Part shown: positions 17,429-26,485 of the stretch, piece after piece
Layout: every line of letters starts with the position of its first letter
How positions within the stretch are numbered: the stretch's first letter is position 1
DNA from: JBMOLL01 sp049325415
Lineage (GTDB): Bacteria > Bacteroidota > Bacteroidia > Bacteroidales > GCA-2748055
NCBI GenBank assembly: GCA_049325415.1
Contig: JBMOLL010000072.1
Span: forward strand, 1-64,000
Length of the DNA: 64,000 bases
Reading direction: 5' to 3'
Position numbers and translations under genes: made by a program
Notes under the pieces: generated by a model
Databases searched by the model: none
Told to the model about the DNA's origin: nothing
The model's input: only the letters and a program-made list of their open reading frames with translations

Positions 17429-18436
17429 CTATCTGCCTTTTTCAAAGATTGTTCTGCACTCCTCCAGCAGCTGCACCCTGTTCACAGGCACCACTCCCGG
17501 TTTTTCGCATACCTGGCCGCCGGCAATATTGGCCAGCGCCGCGATCTGTACCGGCGTCAGTCCGGCAACAAGCCCGAGCGCGGCTACGCTGATCACCGTG
17601 TCACCTGCTCCGGAAACATCATTGATTTCCCGCGGAACACCGGGCACATGATGGGTTCCTTCCCTGTCGGCAAGAATAATCCCTTTATCCGAAAGGGTGA
17701 CCATTACCACCTCATGTCCTTTATCCAGGCGCAGCTTTTCCGCGGCAGCTGCAATGGCATCGAAATCTTCGCGGGTAAGATCCAGTTTCATGCCTTCCCT
17801 CAGTTCCTTAAGGTTTGGCTTGAAGAGCCCAACGCCATTGTAAAGGGAAAAGTTGCGGATCTTCGGGTCAACCAGTACCGGGATCTTCTGTTCACCTGAT
17901 ACCGACATGACCATTTCCATGACCTTAGGAGTGATCACCCCTTTGTCGTAATCCTGGATAATAATGGCATCGATACCGCCACTTTCCAGCAGATCTCTTA
18001 CCAGTCCGATAAAAACCTCTTCGAGCCTTTTGCCCAGCAGGATGTCCATCTCCTCATCGACCCTGAGCAGGTGCTGATTTCCGCTGATGATACGGGTCTT
18101 CTGGGTTGTGATCCGGTAATCGTCCACCGTGATACCTACATCGGATAGTTGCTGGTCCTTCAGCAGTTCAAGGAAGATATCACCCCTTTCATCGTCCCCG
18201 ATCACGGCACAGAGAATAGGAACGCCACCCAGAGCCTTGATATTCAGGGCCACATTGGCTGCTCCGCCCAGACGGCTTTCTTCAATAATACCCGATACGA
18301 TGGGTACAGGAGCTTCGGGAGAGATTCGCCCCACCCTGCCCCACAGGTAGGTATCGATCATCACATCACCGATGATAACGATTTTTTGCCTGGACAGGCC
18401 TGCGAAAAACTTCTCAAAATCAAACTCCTTGAACAT
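17429..18436 (-). CDS. hldA: D-glycero-beta-D-manno-heptose-7-phosphate kinase (PfkB family)
   Basis: 335 residues from the Met at 18436, which aligns best with the HldE kinase domain; an in-frame Met 13 codons earlier (18475) is possible. It phosphorylates heptose 7-phosphate to the 1,7-bisphosphate on the way to ADP-heptose. Motifs: IIGDVMIDTYLWG, RISPEAPVPI (typical of this subfamily), GGAANVA, and the PfkB end motif DVSGAGDTV with the catalytic Asp. The nucleotidyltransferase half found in fused HldE is absent, so that step must be encoded elsewhere. It follows priA closely and may be co-transcribed. A different PfkB sugar kinase is the alternative, but RISPEAPVP argues against it. Confidence 0.85.
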   Translation of the reverse strand: MFKEFDFEKFFAGLSRQKIVIIGDVMIDTYLWGRVGRISPEAPVPIVSGIIEESRLGGAANVALNIKALGGVPILCAVIGDDERGDIFLELLKDQQLSDVGITVDDYRITTQKTRIISGNQHLLRVDEEMDILLGKRLEEVFIGLVRDLLESGGIDAIIIQDYDKGVITPKVMEMVMSVSGEQKIPVLVDPKIRNFSLYNGVGLFKPNLKELREGMKLDLTREDFDAIAAAAEKLRLDKGHEVVMVTLSDKGIILADREGTHHVPGVPREINDVSGAGDTVISVAALGLVAGLTPVQIAALANIAGGQVCEKPGVVPVNRVQLLEECRTIFEKGR

Positions 18437-18482
18437 GGTATACGGCTTATTCGGCAAAGATAGCACTTTTCCCATCTAAACC

Positions 18483-20945
18483 TCAGTAGGGATCCACATC
18501 GGGGATTACCTTCACTGCTTTATGAACCGGACCGTTCGCCATATTTCCGATGATGCCGGAAATGAGTTGACGCGCGCGTTCAAAAGAGGCATTCCGCTCA
18601 ATCTTCACCAGGATCTCCTGGTGATAAAGTCCGTATCGCCGGCCGGCCGAAGGGGGCTGTGGTCCGAGGACACGGGGTCCGAAAACCGATTTCAGCTCAC
18701 CGGCCAGGTAAAGAGCTGCAGCATCGACAAAAGAAGGTACCTGGTGGCGGAGGGTAAGCCGGATCAATCTTGTATAGGGGGGATAGGAAAACTGTTTCCT
18801 CTCGGGCATCTGCTCTTCAAACATCCGTTCATAATCCTGGCCCAGCATGTTCAGGATCACGGGGTGCGCCACATCGCCCGTCTGTATGATCACTTTCCCC
18901 TGTTCCTCTCTTCTTCCCGCCCTGCCGCTTACCTGCATCATCAGCTGAAAACTGCGCTCAAATGCCCGAAAATCCGGAAAATTCATCATACTGTCGGCAT
19001 CGAGGATCCCGACAAGTGTCACATGCTCAAAATCAAGACCTTTTGAAACCAGCTGGGTGCCAACCAGGACATCCAGTTTCCGCTCACTGAATTCGCTGAT
19101 GATCCTCTCATAACTGCTCCTGCTCCTGGCAACATCGGTATCAAGTCGGGCCACACGGATACCGGGGATCAGCAGACCGAGCTCATCCTCGACCTTCTCC
19201 GTGCCGAAGCCTTTCATCTGGAAATGACCATCGCCGCAGTCAGGACAGTGCGGCGGCACTTTCTCGGCTCCGCCGCAATAATGACAGACCAGTTCGTGAC
19301 GGTGCTTGTGGTAGGTAAGGCTCACATCGCATTTTTTACACCGGGGGATATAGTTGCACGACGGGCACCAGAGGTAATTGGAATAGCCCCGACGGTTCTG
19401 GAAAAGAATAACCTGCTTCCCGGCCCCGACGGCTTCCCTTATCCCGTCGAGGAGCAGCGGCGTAAACAGCGATTGCATCTGCTTCTTCCGCGTAGCTTCC
19501 CTGACGTCGGACAGGATCACCGCCGGAAGAAGGGTGTCGCCGTAACGCTTATCCAGTCTGACAAGGCCATACTTACCGGTTTTGACATTGTACCACGATT
19601 CAAAGGAAGGTGTGGCGCTACCGAGCAAAACCTTTGCATTATGGAACATTGCAAGGATATTCACGCTGTCGCGGGCATGGTAACGGGGTGCGGGATCAAA
19701 CTGTTTGAAAGTGCTCTCATGCTCTTCGTCGACAATGACCAGGCCCAGATCGCGGAAAGGGAGGAAAACTGCCGAACGAACACCCAGAATAACCCGGTAC
19801 GGAGCGTCCGGACCCAGGCCGGCCAGGTTCCGGTACACCCTCACCCGCTCCGCATCAGTGAAACGGGAATGATAGATCCCGACTTCATCTCCGAACACAT
19901 TTTTCAGGCGCGCAATGATCTGGGTCGTCAGTGCAATCTCCGGCAACAGGTACAGCGCCTGCTTACCGCTTCGGATCGTTTCGCGGATAAGATGGATATA
20001 CAATTCCGTCTTCCCGCTCGATGTCACTCCATAGAGCAGAACCGTTTGCATGGCCCGGTGCTGCTCCCTGATACTTTCCAGCGCCTTCGACTGGGCCGTG
20101 CTGAGTTTCTTTGGTTTCTGACGAACGGATTCCTCCGGATGTGCCGTTCGCTCCCTGCGCTCGAACCTGAACAATCCTCTTTTTACCAGGGCATTCAGGG
20201 CTGCTGCCGTTCTGTCCCTGAGCAGGATGCTTCGCTCGACCGAATCGGACTCTCCACCCGAAAAAAAGCCGCTCAGTTCAGAAAATGCTGCAAGCAACTC
20301 CTGCTGACGGGGAGCCCTTGACAGCGCATCGTAGACTTCTGTAAACCTTTTCTCCTCTTTCCAATCATCATTAAGAACGACATAAACGGCCACCGGCTGC
20401 TTAACTTTTTCAGTAAATACTTCGTTCAGAACAATCGCCTGCTTCTCCACCAGCGAACGGATCAGCGACATCAGGTTCCTTTCTTTTCCCGATGCAGCGA
20501 GCTTTTCAATGGTGATCTCGCCGGCGGTCTCCACGACATCCATGATCAGTTGTTCTTCCCGCGTCAGATCCAGCCACTCCCTGAATCCGGGGTTCAGCCT
20601 GACCCTCGATTCGCTTTCCGGTTTTAGCCCGGCCGGCAGTGCGGCATTCATCACTTCCCCGGTGGTGCACATATAATAATCGCTGATCCAGTCCCAGAAC
20701 TGTATCTGTAATTCATTAACAAGCGGATGGTCATCCAGTAACGACAGGATGTCCTTGGCTTCTACGGTTGGCGGATCGGAATGCAGATGACGGACCAGGG
20801 CCGTATAGATCCGTTTTCGTCCGAACTGAACCTCAACCCGCATTCCTACGGCAATCCTGCTGTGGAATTCTTCAGGCACCCGGTAGCTGAAGCCTCCGTC
20901 CAGGGCAAGGGGTAGAATCACATCTGCAAACAGGTTTCTGGCCAT
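18483..20945 (-). CDS. priA: Primosomal protein N' (replication restart helicase PriA)
   Basis: 820 residues, a little longer than the E. coli protein. PriA recognises stalled forks and reloads the replisome. An N-terminal DNA-binding domain (about 1-105) is followed by helicase lobes with Walker A GVTSSGKTELY, the DEEH box in VIVDEEHES and the motif GSATPS. Paired cysteines (CPSC, CKKC, CHYC, CPDC) form the zinc-binding insert. The late motifs GTQLVSKGLDF and VSGRAGRR are intact. It is followed 46 bases on by the heptose kinase gene. Its start is 97 bases from the pfkA stop, with the pfkA terminator in between, so its promoter must lie in that short gap. Confidence 0.95.
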   Translation of the reverse strand: MARNLFADVILPLALDGGFSYRVPEEFHSRIAVGMRVEVQFGRKRIYTALVRHLHSDPPTVEAKDILSLLDDHPLVNELQIQFWDWISDYYMCTTGEVMNAALPAGLKPESESRVRLNPGFREWLDLTREEQLIMDVVETAGEITIEKLAASGKERNLMSLIRSLVEKQAIVLNEVFTEKVKQPVAVYVVLNDDWKEEKRFTEVYDALSRAPRQQELLAAFSELSGFFSGGESDSVERSILLRDRTAAALNALVKRGLFRFERRERTAHPEESVRQKPKKLSTAQSKALESIREQHRAMQTVLLYGVTSSGKTELYIHLIRETIRSGKQALYLLPEIALTTQIIARLKNVFGDEVGIYHSRFTDAERVRVYRNLAGLGPDAPYRVILGVRSAVFLPFRDLGLVIVDEEHESTFKQFDPAPRYHARDSVNILAMFHNAKVLLGSATPSFESWYNVKTGKYGLVRLDKRYGDTLLPAVILSDVREATRKKQMQSLFTPLLLDGIREAVGAGKQVILFQNRRGYSNYLWCPSCNYIPRCKKCDVSLTYHKHRHELVCHYCGGAEKVPPHCPDCGDGHFQMKGFGTEKVEDELGLLIPGIRVARLDTDVARSRSSYERIISEFSERKLDVLVGTQLVSKGLDFEHVTLVGILDADSMMNFPDFRAFERSFQLMMQVSGRAGRREEQGKVIIQTGDVAHPVILNMLGQDYERMFEEQMPERKQFSYPPYTRLIRLTLRHQVPSFVDAAALYLAGELKSVFGPRVLGPQPPSAGRRYGLYHQEILVKIERNASFERARQLISGIIGNMANGPVHKAVKVIPDVDPY

Positions 20946-20991
20946 TTGAATCTGCTAAGGGCAGGAGGTCCTGCCGAACTCCCGAAAATAC

Positions 20992-21021
20992 AAAAAAAAT
21001 ACCGCAAGTTGCCCTGCGGTA
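20992..21021 (-). terminator. Terminator of pfkA
   Basis: On the minus strand TACCGCA and TGCGGTA arms (21000-21006 and 21015-21021) with an 8-base loop are followed directly by eight T (20992-20999). It stands 21 bases after the pfkA stop, before priA. Confidence 0.85.
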
Positions 21022-21042
21022 ATCCTGTATGGAACAGGTGGT

Positions 21043-22023
21043 TTATACGGAAAGGATCTCGGCCATCTGGAGCTGGCTGGGATCCACCTTTTTCTTTACC
21101 TTGATCACTTTGCTGAACGGCGTGTGGTTGATTTCGCTGTTATGGAAACCAATCAGCACGCTTTTCTGGTCGTCGAGGAGTGCCTCAACGGCAGCATAAC
21201 CCATCTTGCTGGCGCTTACCCTGTCATAAGCCGAAGGCGTTCCCCCGCGCTGGATATGACCCAGAACGGAAACCCTTACGTCATATTCCTGGAAGTCCTG
21301 CTTCACGCGGTTGGCAATGGCAAAAGCACCTCCCGAAGCTTCACCCTCGGCAACAATGATAATGTTGCTGGATTTCCGCCGTTTGAAGCCTTTTTCCAGG
21401 AAGTCCTTCAGGCCTTCGACCTGACCGGCCACTTCTGGGATCAGGATGGCTTCCGCACCACAGGCAATACCGCTTCTGAGGGCGATAAAACCGGCATCCC
21501 TTCCCATCACTTCAATAAAGAAAAGACGGTTGTGCGAACTCGCTGTGTCACGGATTTTGTCAACGGCTTCCACCACGGTATTCAAAGCTGTATCGTAACC
21601 GATGGTATATTCGGTGCCGAAAATGTCATTATCGATCGTACCGGGCAGCCCTACAAAAGGAATATCATACTCATCACAGAAAACCCTTGCTCCGGTAAGC
21701 GAACCGTCACCGCCGATCACCACAACGGCATCAATTCCCTGGGCAATCAGGTTGTCATAGGCCTGCTTTCTTCCTTCGGAAGTCATAAACTCCTTGCTCC
21801 TGGCTGTTTTCAGAATGGTTCCGCCCCTGGCAAGAATATCACTGACACTGTATGATTTCAGCGGGGTGAAATGGTTGTTGATCATGCCATGATAACCATG
21901 CCTGATCCCGACCACATCCAGCCCGTAATATATAGCTGTTCTGGTAACGGCCCTTATCGCCGCATTCATTCCCGGTGCATCACCTCCCGAGGTGAGCACC
22001 CCAATTTTCTTAATCTTCGCCAT
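21043..22023 (-). CDS. pfkA: ATP-dependent 6-phosphofructokinase
   Basis: 326 residues, the normal length. It phosphorylates fructose 6-phosphate to the 1,6-bisphosphate in glycolysis. The nucleotide loop LTSGGDAPGMNAAIR, the GGDGSLTG motif and the catalytic loop GLPGTIDNDI are present. Gly after GGD and Gly before TIDND are the ATP-type residues; pyrophosphate-dependent forms usually have Asp and Lys there. Flanked by its own terminator and a -7 element, so probably a single-gene transcript. Confidence 0.96.
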   Translation of the reverse strand: MAKIKKIGVLTSGGDAPGMNAAIRAVTRTAIYYGLDVVGIRHGYHGMINNHFTPLKSYSVSDILARGGTILKTARSKEFMTSEGRKQAYDNLIAQGIDAVVVIGGDGSLTGARVFCDEYDIPFVGLPGTIDNDIFGTEYTIGYDTALNTVVEAVDKIRDTASSHNRLFFIEVMGRDAGFIALRSGIACGAEAILIPEVAGQVEGLKDFLEKGFKRRKSSNIIIVAEGEASGGAFAIANRVKQDFQEYDVRVSVLGHIQRGGTPSAYDRVSASKMGYAAVEALLDDQKSVLIGFHNSEINHTPFSKVIKVKKKVDPSQLQMAEILSV

Positions 22024-22068
22024 TTACTAACTATTTGCTACGTATGAAACTAAGTATCCAACTGGCCA

Positions 22069-22076
22069 CAAAATTA
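22069..22076 (-). promoter_or_regulatory. Candidate -7 element of pfkA
   Basis: TAATTTTG on the minus strand matches TAnnTTTG exactly, about 46 bases before the pfkA ATG. The -33 position shows no good TTTG, so only half of the promoter is visible. Confidence 0.4.
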
Positions 22077-22125
22077 ACCAATTATTAAACAGGCCCGTAA
22101 GGATTCAGAAAAATTTACACGAAGG

Positions 22126-22992
22126 TTAAAACAAGCCCTGAAGATAGGCTTTGATCTCCTCCATCTGCCATTGAGGTGTTGACGTTGCTCCGCTGATCCC
22201 GACTGAACGGCAGTCGCGAAACCAGGCAGGATCGATCTCCTCTGTTCCGTTGATCCAGTAGGAACGCTCATTGTACTGTTTGCAGTACCCGAACAACATT
22301 TTCCCGTTCGACGAGGCTTTTCCGCTGGCAAAAAGAATGACATCGTGGGTCTCAGCAAAAAGTTTCAGCCCGGGCTTTCTTCTTTTCACATGACTGCAAA
22401 CGGTGCAGTTCGACTGGATAGGGTCGCCGCCGGCAAAAACGGTCCGCTCACGGATTGCCTGTTCAATCTCGTTATAGGCTTCGGGATCCATGGTGGTCTG
22501 TGAAAAAAGATAGGTGTACTTTGCCGGATCAACCCGCTCCAGGTCCTTCAAACTGTTCACCAGGATCGCGCTTCCGTTGGTCTGACCCAAAAGACCGATA
22601 CTTTCCGGGTGCCCCTCCTTGCCAAAAATCACGATCTGTTCCCTGGTCCCGTCCATCTCTTCATAGCGCTTCCTGATCCTTTCCTGCAGTTTCCTGACTA
22701 TCGGACAGGTGGCATCCACCACGCGGATATTTAGCGCTGCCGCCTCGGAATAGGTGGAAGGAGGTTCGCCATGGGCGCGGAAAAGCACCGTCTTACCCTG
22801 AATATTGGCCAGTTCATTGCTGGAGGTCTCCTTCAGTCCCAGTTTTTCCAGCCTTTTCACTTCTGCTTCATTGTGTACCATCTGCCCAACAGCCCAGACC
22901 TCTTCCCCCGAACTGATGAGCTCTTCAGCCTGCCTGATCGCTGCAGTAACACCAAAGCAGAATCCGGAAGTCGGGTCAATATCTATAATCAT
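22126..22992 (-). CDS. ispH: 4-hydroxy-3-methylbut-2-enyl diphosphate reductase
   Basis: 288 residues from the ATG at 22992, which overlaps the cmk stop as ATGA; an open frame 13 codons earlier adds nothing conserved. IspH (LytB) makes IPP and DMAPP in the last step of the MEP pathway with a [4Fe-4S] cluster. The three cluster cysteines are visible in SGFCFGV (residue 12), DATCPIV and SNCTVCSH. The conserved FRAHGEPPS and SQTTMDP motifs are present. The overlap with cmk indicates translational coupling. The order porQ-cmk-ispH is, as I recall, common in Bacteroidota. Confidence 0.95.
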   Translation of the reverse strand: MIIDIDPTSGFCFGVTAAIRQAEELISSGEEVWAVGQMVHNEAEVKRLEKLGLKETSSNELANIQGKTVLFRAHGEPPSTYSEAAALNIRVVDATCPIVRKLQERIRKRYEEMDGTREQIVIFGKEGHPESIGLLGQTNGSAILVNSLKDLERVDPAKYTYLFSQTTMDPEAYNEIEQAIRERTVFAGGDPIQSNCTVCSHVKRRKPGLKLFAETHDVILFASGKASSNGKMLFGYCKQYNERSYWINGTEEIDPAWFRDCRSVGISGATSTPQWQMEEIKAYLQGLF

Positions 22993-23693
22993 AGGCCTGA
23001 AAGCGTTTTCTGATACAGGGCCCTGAACCACTCCATCTGTTGCATGGGATTCATATCACTGTTATCCAGCACGATGGCATCATCAGCTTTACGGAGCGGA
23101 CTGGCTTCACGCGACTGGTCAATCTCATCCCGCTGCAGGATATTCTGCCGTACGATCTCAAAATCGGTATAGCTTCCTTTTTCCGTGAGTTCAAGGTAAC
23201 GGCGCATGGCCCTTACCTCCGGTGATGCAGTCATAAAGATCTTGATCTCCGCAGCGGGAAAAACCACGGTGCCAATATCCCGTCCATCCATCACTATCCC
23301 CTTTTCCTTTCCCATCTTCCGCTGCAGGTCGACCATGCGTTCCCTCACCTGCCTTACCGAACTCACCAGGCTCACATAGCCTGAAACCTCCATGGAACGG
23401 ATCTGTTCCTCCACCACTTTCCCGTCGAGGCAGGTTTCGCTGACCTTTTTCTCCGGGTTGTAGCAGAAACTGATATCGATGGTATGGGTCACCTCTATGA
23501 TCTTTTCCATCGAAGGATTCTCGTTAACATTGAAGATCCCGGCCTCCAGGCAGGCCAGGGTGGCTGCCCGGTACATGGCTCCGCTGTCGACATACCTGTA
23601 TTTGAGTTCTGCCGCGATGGCCCTGGCAAAAGTGCTTTTTCCACACGAAGAGTACCCGTCGATCGTAATGATCAGCTTTGGCTTATCTGCCAT
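22989..23693 (-). CDS. cmk: Cytidylate kinase
   Basis: 234 residues. It phosphorylates CMP and dCMP. The P-loop reads DGYSSCGKST (about 12-21) in place of the common DGPAGSGKGT, a form I associate with Bacteroidota. The conserved VDSGAMYRA and MDGRDIGTVVFP motifs and the R-x-R region near RDEIDQSREASPL, which binds CMP and closes the lid, are present. It lies 40 bases after porQ and overlaps ispH by 4 bases. Confidence 0.94.
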   Translation of the reverse strand: MADKPKLIITIDGYSSCGKSTFARAIAAELKYRYVDSGAMYRAATLACLEAGIFNVNENPSMEKIIEVTHTIDISFCYNPEKKVSETCLDGKVVEEQIRSMEVSGYVSLVSSVRQVRERMVDLQRKMGKEKGIVMDGRDIGTVVFPAAEIKIFMTASPEVRAMRRYLELTEKGSYTDFEIVRQNILQRDEIDQSREASPLRKADDAIVLDNSDMNPMQQMEWFRALYQKTLSGL

Positions 23694-23733
23694 AGTTTTT
23701 CAGTCAAAATACAAAGGTAATCTTTTTGCCCTT

Positions 23734-24777
23734 TCACAGTCCTTTGCGGAACTCGGAAAGGTTGGTGGTAATGGAAAAGTGATTGGTACCGCCGGCAAGA
23801 TGATAGGTGGCATGACCAAAGGCTACGTGAAACTTCGAAACCCGGAACCCGAAACCCCATGAGAAACCGACCATCCCGTAACGGGCATCAGCCTTCAGTT
23901 CCTGCCTGCGACGGTAATTATAACCCAGGTCGACATGGAAGTTCTTCCCGGCAAGAAACTCGGCACCAAAAATAAAATGGCGCATCAGCTGGTCCCCGAT
24001 GATATCAAATTTGCTTCTTTCGACAGGCTGGCCATCCAGGGAGATATTGCTTGAGCTCTCTTCCGGATAGGTCAGATCCCATTTCTGCAACTGCTGCAGG
24101 GTGACTGAAAAACGGAAGGGAGCATGCTCAAGTCTCTGAGAAAAACCCGCCTGGATCTCAAAGGGCACTTTCTCCCTCACACCGTCATAGGTCGTCAGCT
24201 GCATCCCAAGGTTTTTGATCACAATGGCCGCTGTGGTAAGGGTATGGGGATTATAGTACACTGCTCCTATATCCATGGTGATTCCCAGAGACGTGTATTG
24301 TTCAAAAACGGAAAATACCGGTTTGACATTCACTCCTACAGTCAGAAAGGTGTCGATGATGGCCCGGGATCCAATGAGGTTCAGTGCGTATTCGGAAGCT
24401 CTGAAGGACCCCTGGTAATAGCCGAATTCGTCGTAACGGGTGAATCTCCCGTAATCGACATAATGCATCCCGGCGGCAAAGTTTCCTATCCCCTCTTTTT
24501 TAAAGGCATAGGAGGCATAACCGTAATTGATCCCTGCATAATAATCCACATAATTCAGGTTAAGGTTCTGATCCATGGATTCGTTGAGCAGGGCGGGATT
24601 ATGAAAAACAAAATTCAGATCATTATCCTGGATGGCGATCACTGTTCCCCCCAGCGCGGCTACCCTGGCCGAGTTGGTCAGTTTGAGAAAATTGTAGGTA
24701 GTGCTGCCCGCGGTCTGTGCATGCAGGATTTCTCCGGGCAGAAGCAGGATAAGTGCTATGAAAAGTCGTTTAGCCAT
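23734..24777 (-). CDS. porQ: Type IX secretion system protein PorQ-like outer-membrane protein
   Basis: 347 residues with a signal peptide ending near LHAQ (about 21). The mature start, YNFLKLTNSARVAALGG, is typical of the PorV/PorQ family, and the rest is rich in alternating aromatic beta strands, as in a 14-strand barrel. PorQ works with PorV and PorU in the type IX secretion shuttle that anchors proteins at the cell surface. The position before cmk and ispH supports PorQ over PorV. No exported protein in this window shows an obvious type IX sorting domain. A FadL-like barrel of other function is the alternative. Confidence 0.75.
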   Translation of the reverse strand: MAKRLFIALILLLPGEILHAQTAGSTTYNFLKLTNSARVAALGGTVIAIQDNDLNFVFHNPALLNESMDQNLNLNYVDYYAGINYGYASYAFKKEGIGNFAAGMHYVDYGRFTRYDEFGYYQGSFRASEYALNLIGSRAIIDTFLTVGVNVKPVFSVFEQYTSLGITMDIGAVYYNPHTLTTAAIVIKNLGMQLTTYDGVREKVPFEIQAGFSQRLEHAPFRFSVTLQQLQKWDLTYPEESSSNISLDGQPVERSKFDIIGDQLMRHFIFGAEFLAGKNFHVDLGYNYRRRQELKADARYGMVGFSWGFGFRVSKFHVAFGHATYHLAGGTNHFSITTNLSEFRKGL

Positions 24778-24892
24778 AGGGTCAGCATCGTTTCCGGTTC
24801 AGCGCTTTAAAGTTTTCGGGTACCGGATGCTATTTAAACGGCTAAATTAATCAATATAGTACAGGGAGATCAAAATTGACCGTAAAAAGCTG

Positions 24893-25948
24893 TCAGGAAA
24901 GCGCTGCAATGATAAGCTCACCGGCTCTGCCGGCCCATTCCCTGAAAGTGTCGTTCGGCATTGTTACTGTCAGGCCGGCCAGGGCTGGGTCAGGTGTTTC
25001 GGACCGGAGCCCGATTCCGGCACGTTCAAGATCAGCCGCATTGCAATGTTGTTCAAAATGGTTTTGCACCGGTACGGCAAGAACAGGGATACCCAGGTAT
25101 CCGGCTTCTGCAACGGATTCAAAACCCGAAGTGGTGATCAGACAACGGCAACGGGCAAGCCGCTCCAGGAAAAGCTCCCTGTCGAGGGGATAAACCCTGA
25201 TACCCGGGGGCGTCTTCCCGGGAATCCCCTCCCTTATAAAAACATCGGCTTCATACCCGGGCAGATTTGCTGCAGCTTCAGCAAACACTGCGGCCATACC
25301 TGGGTAAAGAAAATAAGCCAGGTCGCGGGTACCGGCTTCTCTCACCGTCCGGTAAATTTCTTCGGTCAGCAGGGGGGGGACTACCCGGATCCTGCCAGAA
25401 GGAGCAGCCGGGCGGAAAGAAAGTGCAAGAACAAGATCGGAGGATCTCATCACCAGCTTATTGTGCCGGGCAAGCAGACGGCGCTGCATTGGAAAGCCGG
25501 GGGCCAGAATGGCATCGGGATGACTGTAATAAAAATGGTGGGCCACCGAGATCCTCCGGATGGAAACGGGCAGACGCCTCATGGCCAGTGCACCATTGAG
25601 TTCGTAAAAATTGATAACCGTATCCGGCTTCAGGCTGAGGATCCTTTTGCGCAAGCGGCAAATTTCCGAAAGGTAAAGCGGGGCCAGCAGGATATTCCGG
25701 ATGAAGGTCTCCAGCAGCCTGATCCCGGTTTTCCCGCTGTTTAAAATAAATCCCGGCGCGCGGTAATGATGAAGCCGTTCTCCAAATGTTTCCGTAAAAT
25801 AGGAAGGAAGAGCAGCCTGCTGCATATGGCCTGCAAAGACTGCGATCAGCTCGCCTCCGTGCTTTTCCAACAAATCTTTCATGGCAAGGGCCTGGGTAAG
25901 ATGGCCCCGGCCCTCTCCCTGTACAATAAAGAGGTAGCGTTTCATCAC
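24893..25948 (-). CDS. GT-B glycosyltransferase (GT28/MurG-like)
   Basis: 351 residues. The N terminus RYLFIVQGEGRGHLTQALA resembles the glycine-rich acceptor loop of MurG-type enzymes. The C-terminal half has ITTSGFESVAEAGYLGIP, then PVQNHFEQHCNA, matching the nucleotide-sugar site of GT28 proteins. It is not MurG itself: it lacks the usual GGSxGA motif and sits outside a cell-wall cluster. It probably transfers a sugar to a lipid or glycan at the inner face of the membrane; substrate unknown. It lies 36 bases after the YkgJ gene and may be the end of that operon. Met2 (25945) is an equally possible start. Confidence 0.65.
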   Translation of the reverse strand: MMKRYLFIVQGEGRGHLTQALAMKDLLEKHGGELIAVFAGHMQQAALPSYFTETFGERLHHYRAPGFILNSGKTGIRLLETFIRNILLAPLYLSEICRLRKRILSLKPDTVINFYELNGALAMRRLPVSIRRISVAHHFYYSHPDAILAPGFPMQRRLLARHNKLVMRSSDLVLALSFRPAAPSGRIRVVPPLLTEEIYRTVREAGTRDLAYFLYPGMAAVFAEAAANLPGYEADVFIREGIPGKTPPGIRVYPLDRELFLERLARCRCLITTSGFESVAEAGYLGIPVLAVPVQNHFEQHCNAADLERAGIGLRSETPDPALAGLTVTMPNDTFREWAGRAGELIIAALS

Positions 25949-25984
25949 CGGAAAGATACGATACGCAACTGAACGGTCAAAATT

Positions 25985-26485
25985 TCACTTTTGCTTTCTC
26001 AGAACAGCCAGCACGTCAAACACTACAGGACAGGTAAAACTGTTCCTGTAAGTAAGGTCAAGGATCTGAACCATCTTCCGGCGGTCGGTGTGAGGATACT
26101 CCCTGCAGGCTTTGGGCCTGGCCTCATAAACGGAGCAGTAATTATCGGGCAGCAGGAAAGGACAGGGAGTCTCCCTGAAGACGTAATCACCATCAGCATC
26201 CAGCTCCAGGTATTTTTCGGTCAGGGCGGAAGGTTTCATCTTCAGGAAACGGGCAAGGCGCTCTACATCCCGGTCGTGGATGGCAGGACTGAGTGTTTTG
26301 CAGCAATTGGCACAGGACAGGCAATCGAAGGCCGACATTAGCTCATCGTGAACATCATGAAAGCGTTCATCCAGGTCTTTTGGAGGTCTCCTTTTCAGCC
26401 GGCTGATGAAGTCGCGGTTTGCCTCCGAAGCATCCGTGGCCTTTTTTTGAACGTTCAGATGATTGGTGGCCTCCTGTTGTTCCAT
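25985..26485 (-). CDS. YkgJ family cysteine-cluster protein
   Basis: 166 residues. The pattern CLSCANCCKTLSP (about 54-66) followed by CPFLLPDNYCSVYEARPKAC and a later FTCPVVF is that of the YkgJ/UPF0153 family, thought to bind zinc or an iron-sulphur cluster. No reaction is established for the family. The start overlaps the end of the DMT transporter gene by 31 bases, and no later Met would keep the cysteine domain intact. Soluble; no signal peptide. Confidence 0.85.
   Translation of the reverse strand: MEQQEATNHLNVQKKATDASEANRDFISRLKRRPPKDLDERFHDVHDELMSAFDCLSCANCCKTLSPAIHDRDVERLARFLKMKPSALTEKYLELDADGDYVFRETPCPFLLPDNYCSVYEARPKACREYPHTDRRKMVQILDLTYRNSFTCPVVFDVLAVLRKQK

Noticed and set aside
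19224..20321. Long plus-strand frame (365 codons) opposite priA
   Set aside because: Falls wholly inside priA, whose helicase motifs are intact; no start context or recognisable domain.
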